Source of the DNA: Thermoplasmata archaeon UBA184
GTDB taxonomy: Archaea > Thermoplasmatota > Thermoplasmata > Lutacidiplasmatales > UBA184
Direction: 5' to 3'
NCBI GenBank assembly: GCA_002495185.1
Contig: DAEB01000050.1
Location: forward strand, 34,257 to 46,513
DNA length: 12,257 nucleotides
Shown: positions 6,406 through 12,257 of the stretch, one piece after another
Numbering within the stretch: position 1 is the stretch's first letter
How the letters are laid out: each line of letters begins with the position of its first letter
Translations under genes and position numbers: made by a program
Notes under the pieces: model-generated
The model's input: only the letters and a program-made list of their open reading frames with translations
Told to the model about the DNA's origin: nothing
Database searches by the model: none

Positions 6406-7256
6406 TGATCGTCCGGGTCCGGGACTACATGATCCTGGAGGTCGAGCATTTCCGCTCGACCACGACCATCCGGGAAGCGATCGCGCAGCTCACGAAGAGC
6501 CGCCACCATGGCCTTCCCGTCACCGACCCCGACGGCCGCCTCATCGGGTTCATCAGCGCGAAGGAACTCCTTCGGCACGCGGACGAGGGCGACACCCCTC
6601 TCTCGAGGATCATCCGCCCGGGGACGTACACCGCCTACCCGGAAACCGGGCTCGACGACGCCGCCCGGATCATGTTCCGTTTCGGCCTTCGGGACCTTCC
6701 GATCATCGACGAGCAGGGGCGCCTGTGCGGGGTTCTCTCGAACCTCGACATCGTCCGCTCCCACTTCGAGCGAGCCTCCCCGATGAAGGCGGACACCCTG
6801 AAGCGGCTCCTCTCGGAGCGCTACGGGCTTCCGTTCTCCTCGCGACGCGGCCTCGTTCCGATCTCCCGTCTCACGCCGACCCAATGGAAGGTCTTCGAGG
6901 ACGAGCTCGAGGGACGTCGGTACGAGCTCGAGCGCGGCTTCGCGGAACCCGTCCTCGTGGTCGAGAAGGGCGACAAGTGGATCCTCGTCGACGGCCACCA
7001 CCGAGCGCTCGCCGCCCGCGAGATGGGGCTGACGCAGCTCCAGGCGTTCATCCTGACCTGCGACCGACCCGAGGAGTTCCAGTCCAAGGAGACCGGGTTC
7101 GAGCGGATCGCCCGCGAGCACCATCTCACGACGCTCTCGGACATCGAGATCGACCGCTCGAGCCACCACCCGTTGATCGAGGTCACGACCCAGCTCCTCC
7201 GTCGATTCGAGGGCGGTAGCTCTCCCGAGAGCTCGTCGTCGTCCTCGCTTCCCTGA
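6405..7256 (+). CDS. CBS-pair protein fused to a ParB/sulfiredoxin-like (SerK/SbnI-type) domain
   Basis: The protein has 283 residues. Two CBS domains span about 7–60 (GLPVTDPDGRLIGFISAKEL) and 68–122 (LPIIDEQGRLCGVLSNLDI); such pairs usually sense adenosine nucleotides. A linker leads to a ParB/sulfiredoxin-like domain at about 150–220, with LVDGHHRALAAREMGL at 194–209. The DGHHR motif (196–200) is shared with the archaeal free-serine kinase SerK and staphylococcal SbnI, ParB-fold proteins that phosphorylate small molecules rather than bind DNA. The catalytic Glu cannot be assigned by eye (Glu165 or Glu167 are candidates). The C-terminus is a low-complexity Ser run. ATG 6405 shares one base with the isomerase TGA, so it belongs to the heptose operon. 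Function may be a nucleotide-regulated small-molecule kinase or an operon regulator; its substrate is unknown. Confidence 0.75.
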   Translation: MIVRVRDYMILEVEHFRSTTTIREAIAQLTKSRHHGLPVTDPDGRLIGFISAKELLRHADEGDTPLSRIIRPGTYTAYPETGLDDAARIMFRFGLRDLPIIDEQGRLCGVLSNLDIVRSHFERASPMKADTLKRLLSERYGLPFSSRRGLVPISRLTPTQWKVFEDELEGRRYELERGFAEPVLVVEKGDKWILVDGHHRALAAREMGLTQLQAFILTCDRPEEFQSKETGFERIAREHHLTTLSDIEIDRSSHHPLIEVTTQLLRRFEGGSSPESSSSSSLP

Positions 7257-7293
7257 TCCACGGCGGTCCAGATCGGCCCGGCCGGTCCGGTCG

Positions 7294-7310
7294 GTACCGG
7301 GGAAATATGA
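7294..7310 (+). promoter_or_regulatory. Promoter of the membrane-protein gene (GTAC–GGGG–AAATATGA)
   Basis: GTAC (7294–7297), one base, GGGG (7299–7302), then the AT-rich box AAATATGA (7303–7310), centred about 31 bases before ATG 7338. This predicts a leader of only a few bases. The order and spacing closely match the minus-strand cox2 promoter (GTAC, two bases, GGGG, AATATGTA, 10221 down to 10204). Confidence 0.5.
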
Positions 7311-7337
7311 GGGGCCCGATCGTCGAGGCCGTCGGCG

Positions 7338-8348
7338 ATGCCGATCCCCCTGCCCCCCGTCGCGTACGATAGTTCGTTGCTCCCGTTCGCGGTCATCGCC
7401 CTCTCCATGGTGGGGATCACGGTGTTCCTCCTCGGCAAGGTCCTCCCGGCGAGCGGGTCCCCCCCGTTGATCACTCAGATGGTCCTCGCCCTCTCCGTCC
7501 TCGGGGGGGGAAGTCTCCTCCTGCTCTCGCTGCTCTTCATCTTCCTCAACCCGAACGGCGCCGAATCGTGGAGCTTCGTCCTGCTCGCGTTCAACTTCAT
7601 GATGATGTTTCCGGCGGGGATCTGGTTCGTCGGACTGGTCGTCTTCCGCGACCGCCGTGTGAACCCGGCGGGATGGTTCTGGCCGGTCACTCTCGCGGTC
7701 GTGACGACCGGGTCGGAGGCGATGATGGGAGTGTTGTTCGCCTACGGCTCGGCCGGGGGACCGACCGCGCTTCTCCCCGCGCTGGCGACCGGTCTCTCCT
7801 CGGTCTGGTTCTTCTGGTCGATGGCGGCGATCATGGCCGCCCTCCTCGTCTGGGCTCCTCTCGGGACGGTCGAGCGGTGGGCCCTTCTCTCCCTCGGGGC
7901 GGCCTCCGTACTCGGGCCGTGGGTGACCGCGTATCCGGCGATCGGGGGAGCGGCGATGTCGGTCCTGATGGGAGGAAGTTTCTTCGCGCTCGTGCGGGCC
8001 GCGGTCCGGGGTCGGGTCCCCCCGGACGAGGGCCGCCTGCTCCTCGGCCTATCGACGGCGTTCCTCGCGATGACCATCGCGGGCCTCGCGGTCGCCGTGA
8101 CCGGGGGCTCCGTCGCGGCCGCCCTCGCGTTCGGAGCCGTGATGGGGGTCGTCATGGGGGTCGAGGCCGCCTACCTGATCCGACGATACTACCGGGGGAA
8201 GATGGCGAGGCCCTGGGTAGTCCGTCGCGGGGACGAATCGGAGGTCGGGGTGACGGCGCCGTCGCACGGGGAGCGAGGCGAACTCCCGTCCCGCGTCCCC
8301 GGGGTGTCGACCGCCGACTCTCCCCGCCGGGACCCCGTACGCTCGTGA
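7338..8348 (+). CDS. Polytopic membrane protein of unknown function, next to oxidase/cupredoxin genes
   Basis: I do not recognise the family. The 336 residues contain about eight or nine hydrophobic helices (roughly 13–36, 45–70, 78–103, 113–138, 144–172, 181–222 as one or two, 233–257, 258–282), followed by a 50-residue charged, Pro/Ser/Arg-rich tail without a membrane segment. Histidines are absent from the membrane part, so it is not a heme-copper oxidase subunit I or a b-type cytochrome. It is rich in Met, including MMM at 88–90 and paired Met at 129–130. ATG 7338 follows a TATA-like box by about 31 bases. It precedes the two-domain cupredoxin by 64 bases and shares promoter layout with the cox2 gene, so a role in oxidase assembly, copper handling or electron transfer is a reasonable guess but no more. 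Codon use matches its neighbours. Confidence 0.75.
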   Translation: MPIPLPPVAYDSSLLPFAVIALSMVGITVFLLGKVLPASGSPPLITQMVLALSVLGGGSLLLLSLLFIFLNPNGAESWSFVLLAFNFMMMFPAGIWFVGLVVFRDRRVNPAGWFWPVTLAVVTTGSEAMMGVLFAYGSAGGPTALLPALATGLSSVWFFWSMAAIMAALLVWAPLGTVERWALLSLGAASVLGPWVTAYPAIGGAAMSVLMGGSFFALVRAAVRGRVPPDEGRLLLGLSTAFLAMTIAGLAVAVTGGSVAAALAFGAVMGVVMGVEAAYLIRRYYRGKMARPWVVRRGDESEVGVTAPSHGERGELPSRVPGVSTADSPRRDPVRS

Positions 8349-8357
8349 CCTGGGATA

Positions 8358-8378
8358 TTCGTACATTATCGATATCAA
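8358..8378 (+). promoter_or_regulatory. Promoter of the two-domain cupredoxin gene, with TTCGTACAT motif
   Basis: TTCGTACAT (8358–8366) is followed by the AT-rich box GATATCAA (8371–8378), about 38 bases before GTG 8413. The same nine bases occur at 10273–10281 before the second cupredoxin gene. A GAGGA run (8403–8407) lies five bases before GTG 8413 and supports that start. The rest of the gap after 8348 shows nothing else. Confidence 0.45.
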
Positions 8379-8412
8379 CCGAGGCCAGGTCTTCGCGTCG
8401 TTTGAGGAATCC

Positions 8413-9444
8413 GTGACCGACGGTCGACGCCGACCCTCTCGCCCGCTGCGTCGGGCGCTTCCCTGGCTGCTCGCGAGCCTTCTGCTCGCTTCGATCGGCC
8501 TTCCGTCGGTGGCCGGTCTCCGCGTCGTGTCGGTCGCCCCGGAGGTCGGCGTGGCCCACCCCCTCGCGTCGAGCGAGAACCGGACCGTCAACCTCACCGA
8601 CCGGCCGTCGTTCACGCCGCAGTTCGTCTCCGTACCGGCCGGTACCTCCGTGTCGCTCCATCTCGTGAACGTGGGGGCCTACCCGCACACGTTCACTCTC
8701 AGCGCCACGCCGGGAGCGCGGCTCCTCCCGAGCTGGACGCCGACGGCGGTCGATTCGTTCTTCGAGAAGAACGGGACGCTCGCGAACGTCTCGCTCGCCC
8801 CCGGCACCGAGGGGTGGGCGAACCTGACGTTCAATGCGTCCGAGGCGCTCGACACGTTCGAGTTCGCTTCGCTCGTCCCCTACCAGTTCCAGTCGGGGAT
8901 GTGGGGCCTCGTGAACGTGACGTCGACCACGCCGGGAGTGGAGCTGAGTGAGAACACCACCGACTCGCTCTCCTTCGTGCCGAACGTGCTCTCGGCCTCC
9001 CCCGCCCACTATCCGGTCGTCGTCGCGGTCCTGATCACCAACGAGGGGAATTTCGGGCACACGTTCACGATCGCCCCTCAGTCGAACGTGACCCTGCTTC
9101 CCACGAACTACTCGGCGTACTTCTCGGCCCACCCCCCGCTCGTCAACTCGAACATCCCCGGCCAGCCGGGACGGACCGTCTGGGCGAACTTCACGGTCTT
9201 CGGACCGGGAGTCTATCAGTACATCTGCGAGATCTCCGGCCACTTCGCGAATGGGATGTACGGGTTCTTCTACGTCGGAGTGCCCGTTCCCGCTCCTCCC
9301 CCGGCTCCGAGCACCGCGATCGTGGACAGCGGGGTGCTCGTGGGTTCGGCGATCCTCCTCGGGATCGCGGTCGTCTTTGCGGGGATGAGCTCGCTCGCGG
9401 GACGGTTCCCGCCCCGGTCGAACCCGCCGGGCCCGCACTCCTGA
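8413..9444 (+). CDS. Secreted, membrane-anchored protein with two cupredoxin domains, one lacking the copper site
   Basis: Probable blue-copper electron carrier on the outer face of the membrane (sulfocyanin/plastocyanin-like fold). The 343 residues comprise a basic N-terminus and signal or anchor helix (about 15–35), two cupredoxin repeats (about 55–170 and 180–290), a Pro-rich linker, and a C-terminal membrane helix (about 303–330). Repeat 2 has a complete type 1 site: His216 (GHTFTI), Cys272, His277 and Met282 in CEISGHFANGMYG. Repeat 1 aligns with it (PHTFTL, then SLVPYQFQSGMWG) but has Ser153 for Cys and Gln158 for His, keeping His92 and Met163, so it should not form a blue-copper centre. 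Eleven Asn-X-Ser/Thr sequons suggest a glycosylated extracellular domain. GTG 8413 is supported by GAGGA upstream. It converges on cox2, a likely electron acceptor (inference). Confidence 0.85.
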   Translation: MTDGRRRPSRPLRRALPWLLASLLLASIGLPSVAGLRVVSVAPEVGVAHPLASSENRTVNLTDRPSFTPQFVSVPAGTSVSLHLVNVGAYPHTFTLSATPGARLLPSWTPTAVDSFFEKNGTLANVSLAPGTEGWANLTFNASEALDTFEFASLVPYQFQSGMWGLVNVTSTTPGVELSENTTDSLSFVPNVLSASPAHYPVVVAVLITNEGNFGHTFTIAPQSNVTLLPTNYSAYFSAHPPLVNSNIPGQPGRTVWANFTVFGPGVYQYICEISGHFANGMYGFFYVGVPVPAPPPAPSTAIVDSGVLVGSAILLGIAVVFAGMSSLAGRFPPRSNPPGPHS

Positions 9445-9453
9445 AGTTTGGAG

Positions 9454-9499
9454 GGGCGCGCGCCCGGGGGCGCTCGGGGCTCCTCGCGCTCGAGAGCCC
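9454..9499 (+). terminator. Palindrome and hairpin between convergent genes
   Basis: The 57-base gap between the convergent cupredoxin and cox2 genes holds a perfect 12-bp palindrome, GGGCGCGCGCCC (9454–9465). It also holds a second stem GGGCTC/GAGCCC (9477–9482 with 9494–9499, 11-base loop). No T-run follows on either strand, so these would be GC-hairpin structures rather than standard archaeal U-rich terminators. Terminator function is inferred from position only. Confidence 0.3.
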
Positions 9500-9501
9500 G
9501 G

Positions 9502-9963
9502 TTACGTGATGACGAGGAACGATCGCATCGTTCCGTGGAACGTCCCGCAGAACTCGGTGCACTGGATCAAGTACTCGGTTCCCGCCGCGACGCTCGGCAC
9601 GGCGAACGCGTAGTAGTTCATGCGTCCGGGGATCGCATCGATTCGCACTCCGAGCTGGGGGATGTTGAACGAGTGAATGACATCCGTCCCGGTGACGTTG
9701 ATCTGGACCACGGTCCCTGGCCGCGCCCACAGGGCACCCCCACTGACCGAGTTCGTCGTCGGGTCAAACGTCGAGTTGTAGCAGGTGTCGTTCGAAGGGT
9801 AGCAGAACTCCCAGTACCATTGGTGCCCGTAGACGTCCACGTACTCGTCCGGGCTCGCCGGAAGCGCGTCCAGGTGATAGACCAGGATCGTCGAGTAGAC
9901 CGCCACGCCGGTGATCAGCGCGACGGTGGCGAGCGTCCAGGCGACCTCGAGCTTGTTAACCAT
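9502..9963 (-). CDS. Cytochrome c oxidase subunit II, second membrane helix plus CuA domain
   Basis: Carries the binuclear CuA centre that receives electrons for a heme-copper terminal oxidase; the domain faces outside the membrane. The 153 residues contain a membrane helix at about 8–29 and YVDVYGHQWYWEF (41–53), the conserved aromatic stretch. His97 is in DVIHSFNIP, followed by IPGRMNYYAF. The full CuA motif is CTEFCGTFHGTM (135–146), giving Cys135, Glu137, Cys139, His143 and Met146. Cys54 and Cys61 could form a disulfide. The N-terminus NKLEVAWT is what normally follows the first helix and loop in subunit II. That first helix is encoded in the overlapping upstream frame (9956–10180), so this is the second part of a split gene. 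ATG 9963 overlaps the upstream stop by eight bases. No subunit I gene is nearby. Identification of CuA is very firm. Confidence 0.93.
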   Translation of the reverse strand: MVNKLEVAWTLATVALITGVAVYSTILVYHLDALPASPDEYVDVYGHQWYWEFCYPSNDTCYNSTFDPTTNSVSGGALWARPGTVVQINVTGTDVIHSFNIPQLGVRIDAIPGRMNYYAFAVPSVAAGTEYLIQCTEFCGTFHGTMRSFLVIT

Positions 9964-10180
9964 AGCGACGGCCCTTCACCTTCGGGTCCCGGAATCTCCA
10001 GAGGGAGTAGACGAGGAACGCGAACGTCACGATCGCGCCGGCCGCGGACAGGGCGATCATCACCCAGACCAGCGCGTTCGTCTGCTGGAGGTTGGTGTCT
10101 CCGGCGGCCGAAACGCGGACCGCTCCCGCCAGGGCCGGAGCCACCTTCGCGAGGAGGGCCGAACTGAGCCCAGCGTCCAC
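9956..10180 (-). CDS. N-terminal (first transmembrane helix) part of split cytochrome c oxidase subunit II
   Basis: The 74-residue product has a hydrophobic N-terminal region with Ala-rich character, one clear membrane helix (about 36–60) and then WRFRDPKVKGRRYG. In ordinary subunit II the first helix ends in a short basic, Arg-rich loop followed directly by an NTKLE-type sequence and helix two. Here the frame ends RRYG-stop while the next frame begins NKLEVAWT after its first two codons. One extra T in GGTTAAC (about 9956–9961) separates the two frames; joined, they give a normal subunit II of about 225 residues. Start GTG 10180 lies about 28 bases after a TATA-like box (10211–10204) and has no Shine-Dalgarno, which fits leaderless initiation. 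It may be a true two-gene split with coupled translation, a +1 frameshift site, or a consensus error. Confidence 0.75.
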   Translation of the reverse strand: MDAGLSSALLAKVAPALAGAVRVSAAGDTNLQQTNALVWVMIALSAAGAIVTFAFLVYSLWRFRDPKVKGRRYG

Positions 10181-10203
10181 GAGCGCTCAGGGGTGAATGG
10201 AGC

Positions 10204-10211
10204 TACATATT
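10204..10211 (-). promoter_or_regulatory. TATA-like box of the split cox2 genes
   Basis: On the minus strand this reads AATATGTA, directly after GGGG (10215–10212). Its centre is about 28 bases before GTG 10180, so transcription should begin at or near the start codon. Confidence 0.5.
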
Positions 10212-10217
10212 CCCCGC

Positions 10218-10279
10218 GTACGAACCCGCGGGCTCGGCCCCGTCGCCCGACGAACGCTCACGACCGTGCGGGTTCGTAC
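10218..10279. repeat. Perfect 12-bp inverted repeat in the cox2/cupredoxin divergent promoter
   Basis: GTACGAACCCGC (10218–10229) and its exact reverse complement GCGGGTTCGTAC (10268–10279) are separated by 38 bases. Each arm, read toward its own gene, is followed by two or three bases, then GGGG, then an AT-rich box: AATATGTA on the minus strand and CTTTGAAT (10287–10294) on the plus. The arrangement is that of an operator or activator site serving both divergent promoters. The 160-base gap holds nothing else that I can recognise. Confidence 0.6.
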
Positions 10280-10286
10280 ATAGGGG

Positions 10287-10294
10287 CTTTGAAT
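10287..10294 (+). promoter_or_regulatory. TATA-like box of the second cupredoxin gene
   Basis: CTTTGAAT follows GGGG (10283–10286) behind the inverted-repeat arm. It lies about 50 bases before ATG 10341, predicting a leader of about 25 bases. ACATAGGG at 10278–10285 is an alternative box. Confidence 0.35.
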
Positions 10295-10340
10295 CCCACC
10301 CCCCGTCCCGCGAGCGCGTGGTCGAAGGTTCGGTGACGGG

Positions 10341-11048
10341 ATGACGGCCCCGTACGGTCGGCGTCGGGCGATCGCCCTCGGACTCTCGGTCCTCGTCGTG
10401 ACCGGGGTCTTTCTCGGACTCGGGACCGTCCGGTCCGCCTCGGCCCGTCCGATGAACGCCGACGGCTCGACGGCGGTCGCCGTCACGGCGTCGAACGGCT
10501 ACGCCTTCACTCCGAATGCGATCGAGCAGGTCGCGACGAACTCGACGGTCACGGTGACGTTTACGGATGGCTCCCCCCTCTCGCACACGTTCACGATCAT
10601 CGGGCGGGAAGGATGGATGATCCCCTCCTCGTACTCCCAGTCCGAGCTCGACGAGCTCGCGTGGGGGTCATCGCCGGCCCATCTCGTGAACGTCAACGTC
10701 AGCGGGAGCGGCGACCGGGAGGCCGCGACCTTCACCTCCCCCGGACCGGGCTGGTACGAGTTCTTTTGCGCCGAGGGCGGGCATTTTGCGGAGGGGATGT
10801 ACGGGTTCATCGCGTTCGGGATGAACCTTCCGAGCAACCTCAGTGTCTCGAGCCCCGCCACGGGGCCCGGCGCGGCGCTTTTCATCATCCTCGGCTCCAT
10901 CGTCTCGCTCGTGGTCATCGCGCTCGTGCTCGGCTTCGTGGTGGGCCGCCGGGAGGGTTCGAAGCACGAGATGCCCCCCGAACGCCTCGGGTACCCCGAG
11001 CCGCCGTCGCCCGAGCCACCCCTTCCCGCCTCGCAGGGGCCCCGCTAG
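10341..11048 (+). CDS. Secreted, membrane-anchored cupredoxin (blue copper protein)
   Basis: Probable small electron carrier for the terminal oxidase, outside the membrane. The 235 residues comprise an Arg-rich N-terminus and signal sequence (about 10–35), a single cupredoxin domain (about 43–162), a C-terminal membrane helix (about 177–202) and a 33-residue Pro-rich cytoplasmic tail. The type 1 copper ligands are His82 (SHTFTI), Cys143, His148 and Met153 in CAEGGHFAEGMYGF. This core closely resembles repeat 2 of the other cupredoxin (HTFTI and GHFANGMYGF), so the two are paralogues. Three Asn-X-Ser/Thr sequons lie in the exported part. It is divergent from split cox2 and shares the inverted-repeat promoter element with it, which strongly suggests joint regulation. 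Electron transfer to CuA is inference from context. A sulfocyanin relationship is suggested by the C-x4-H-x4-M pattern but not shown. Confidence 0.85.
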   Translation: MTAPYGRRRAIALGLSVLVVTGVFLGLGTVRSASARPMNADGSTAVAVTASNGYAFTPNAIEQVATNSTVTVTFTDGSPLSHTFTIIGREGWMIPSSYSQSELDELAWGSSPAHLVNVNVSGSGDREAATFTSPGPGWYEFFCAEGGHFAEGMYGFIAFGMNLPSNLSVSSPATGPGAALFIILGSIVSLVVIALVLGFVVGRREGSKHEMPPERLGYPEPPSPEPPLPASQGPR

Positions 11049-11116
11049 CTTCGAATTCCCTGACCTCCGCCGCACCGGCGGGGCCTCTACGTTACCGTCC
11101 TTGTGCCAACGCAACG

Positions 11117-11166
11117 TTCAAAAAGGTGGACCCGTGATGCCTACGGGACCTGTAGTAGGTTCGGAG
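11117..11166 (+). promoter_or_regulatory. Upstream region of the AbrB–PhoU gene
   Basis: The 125-base gap contains an AT-rich run TTCAAAAA (11117–11124), a possible TATA element. It also has a 5-bp stem CCTAC/GTAGG (11140–11144 with 11155–11159) that could be an operator or a leader hairpin. GGAG (11163–11166), seven bases before ATG 11174, is a plausible Shine-Dalgarno site. All are weak calls. Confidence 0.3.
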
Positions 11167-11173
11167 CGGTCGA

Positions 11174-12217
<1,044 letters not shown>

Positions 12218-12227
12218 CGGGGCCGCG

Positions 12228-12245
12228 GTCGGTTTATCTACCGAC
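12228..12245 (+). promoter_or_regulatory. AT-rich box inside a 6-bp inverted repeat after the AbrB–PhoU gene
   Basis: GTCGGT (12228–12233) and ACCGAC (12240–12245) flank TTATCT. TTTATCTA is a good archaeal TATA match and may drive a gene beyond the right edge; a hairpin terminator is the alternative. GGTCCGGACC (12246–12255), a palindrome, follows directly. The window ends before this can be decided. Confidence 0.35.
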
Positions 12246-12257
12246 GGTCCGGACCGT

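Noticed and set aside
6849..7064. Chromosome-partition ParB as the function of the DGHHR domain.
   Set aside because: There is no ParA neighbour and no visible helix-turn-helix, and the fusion to CBS domains and operon with sugar enzymes fit a metabolic role better.
11140..11159. CCTAC/GTAGG stem as a riboswitch or attenuator.
   Set aside because: A five-base stem with a ten-base loop is common by chance. I kept it only as a weak note in the upstream-region entry.

Overview
This is a GC-rich window (about two thirds G+C by eye), most likely from an uncultured, aerobic, high-GC archaeon of the Thermoplasmatota. The evidence is an XPD/Rad3-type helicase, an AbrB–PhoU fusion regulator of archaeal type, secreted blue-copper proteins anchored by a C-terminal helix and rich in N-glycosylation sequons, a FixX ferredoxin, very short or absent 5' leaders behind TATA-like boxes, and gene junctions overlapping by 1–8 bases. 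The phylum is an inference; no rRNA or tRNA is present to fix it. I see no CRISPR array, insertion sequence, prophage or tRNA. No gap between genes reaches 300 bases.

Layout. (1) 1–1191, minus strand: two short coiled-coil proteins followed by a ketopantoate reductase (panE) that runs off the left edge. (2) 1304–2584, plus: malate dehydrogenase and a FixX-type ferredoxin. (3) 2808–4802, plus: an XPD-like Fe-S helicase whose N-terminus appears to begin upstream of any canonical start codon. (4) 4829–7256, plus: three genes joined by 4-base and 1-base overlaps. They encode a heptose-7-phosphate-type GHMP kinase, a GmhA-like SIS isomerase, and a protein with two CBS domains and a ParB/sulfiredoxin-like domain of the kind found in free-serine kinases. 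(5) 7338–11048, a respiratory copper island: a polytopic membrane protein, a two-domain cupredoxin, a cytochrome c oxidase subunit II divided over two overlapping minus-strand reading frames, and a second cupredoxin transcribed divergently from it. (6) 11174–12217, plus: an AbrB–PhoU phosphate-type regulator.

How the parts work together. The copper island looks like the electron-delivery end of a terminal oxidase: membrane-tethered blue-copper proteins could donate electrons to the CuA centre of subunit II. Catalytic subunit I is not in the window. The promoters of the island share a small layout (GTAC, often within TTCGTAC; in three of the four a GGGG run; then an AT-rich box), and the cox2/cupredoxin divergent promoter carries it as a perfect 12-bp inverted repeat. 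This suggests common control. The heptose operon could supply an activated heptose for surface glycans, possibly those on the heavily sequon-rich cupredoxin, but that link is only inferred.

Most notable observations: the split cox2, the shared copper-island promoter motif, the CBS–ParB-like protein tied to heptose enzymes, the cupredoxin with one copper site lost, and the helicase with an apparent ACG start.
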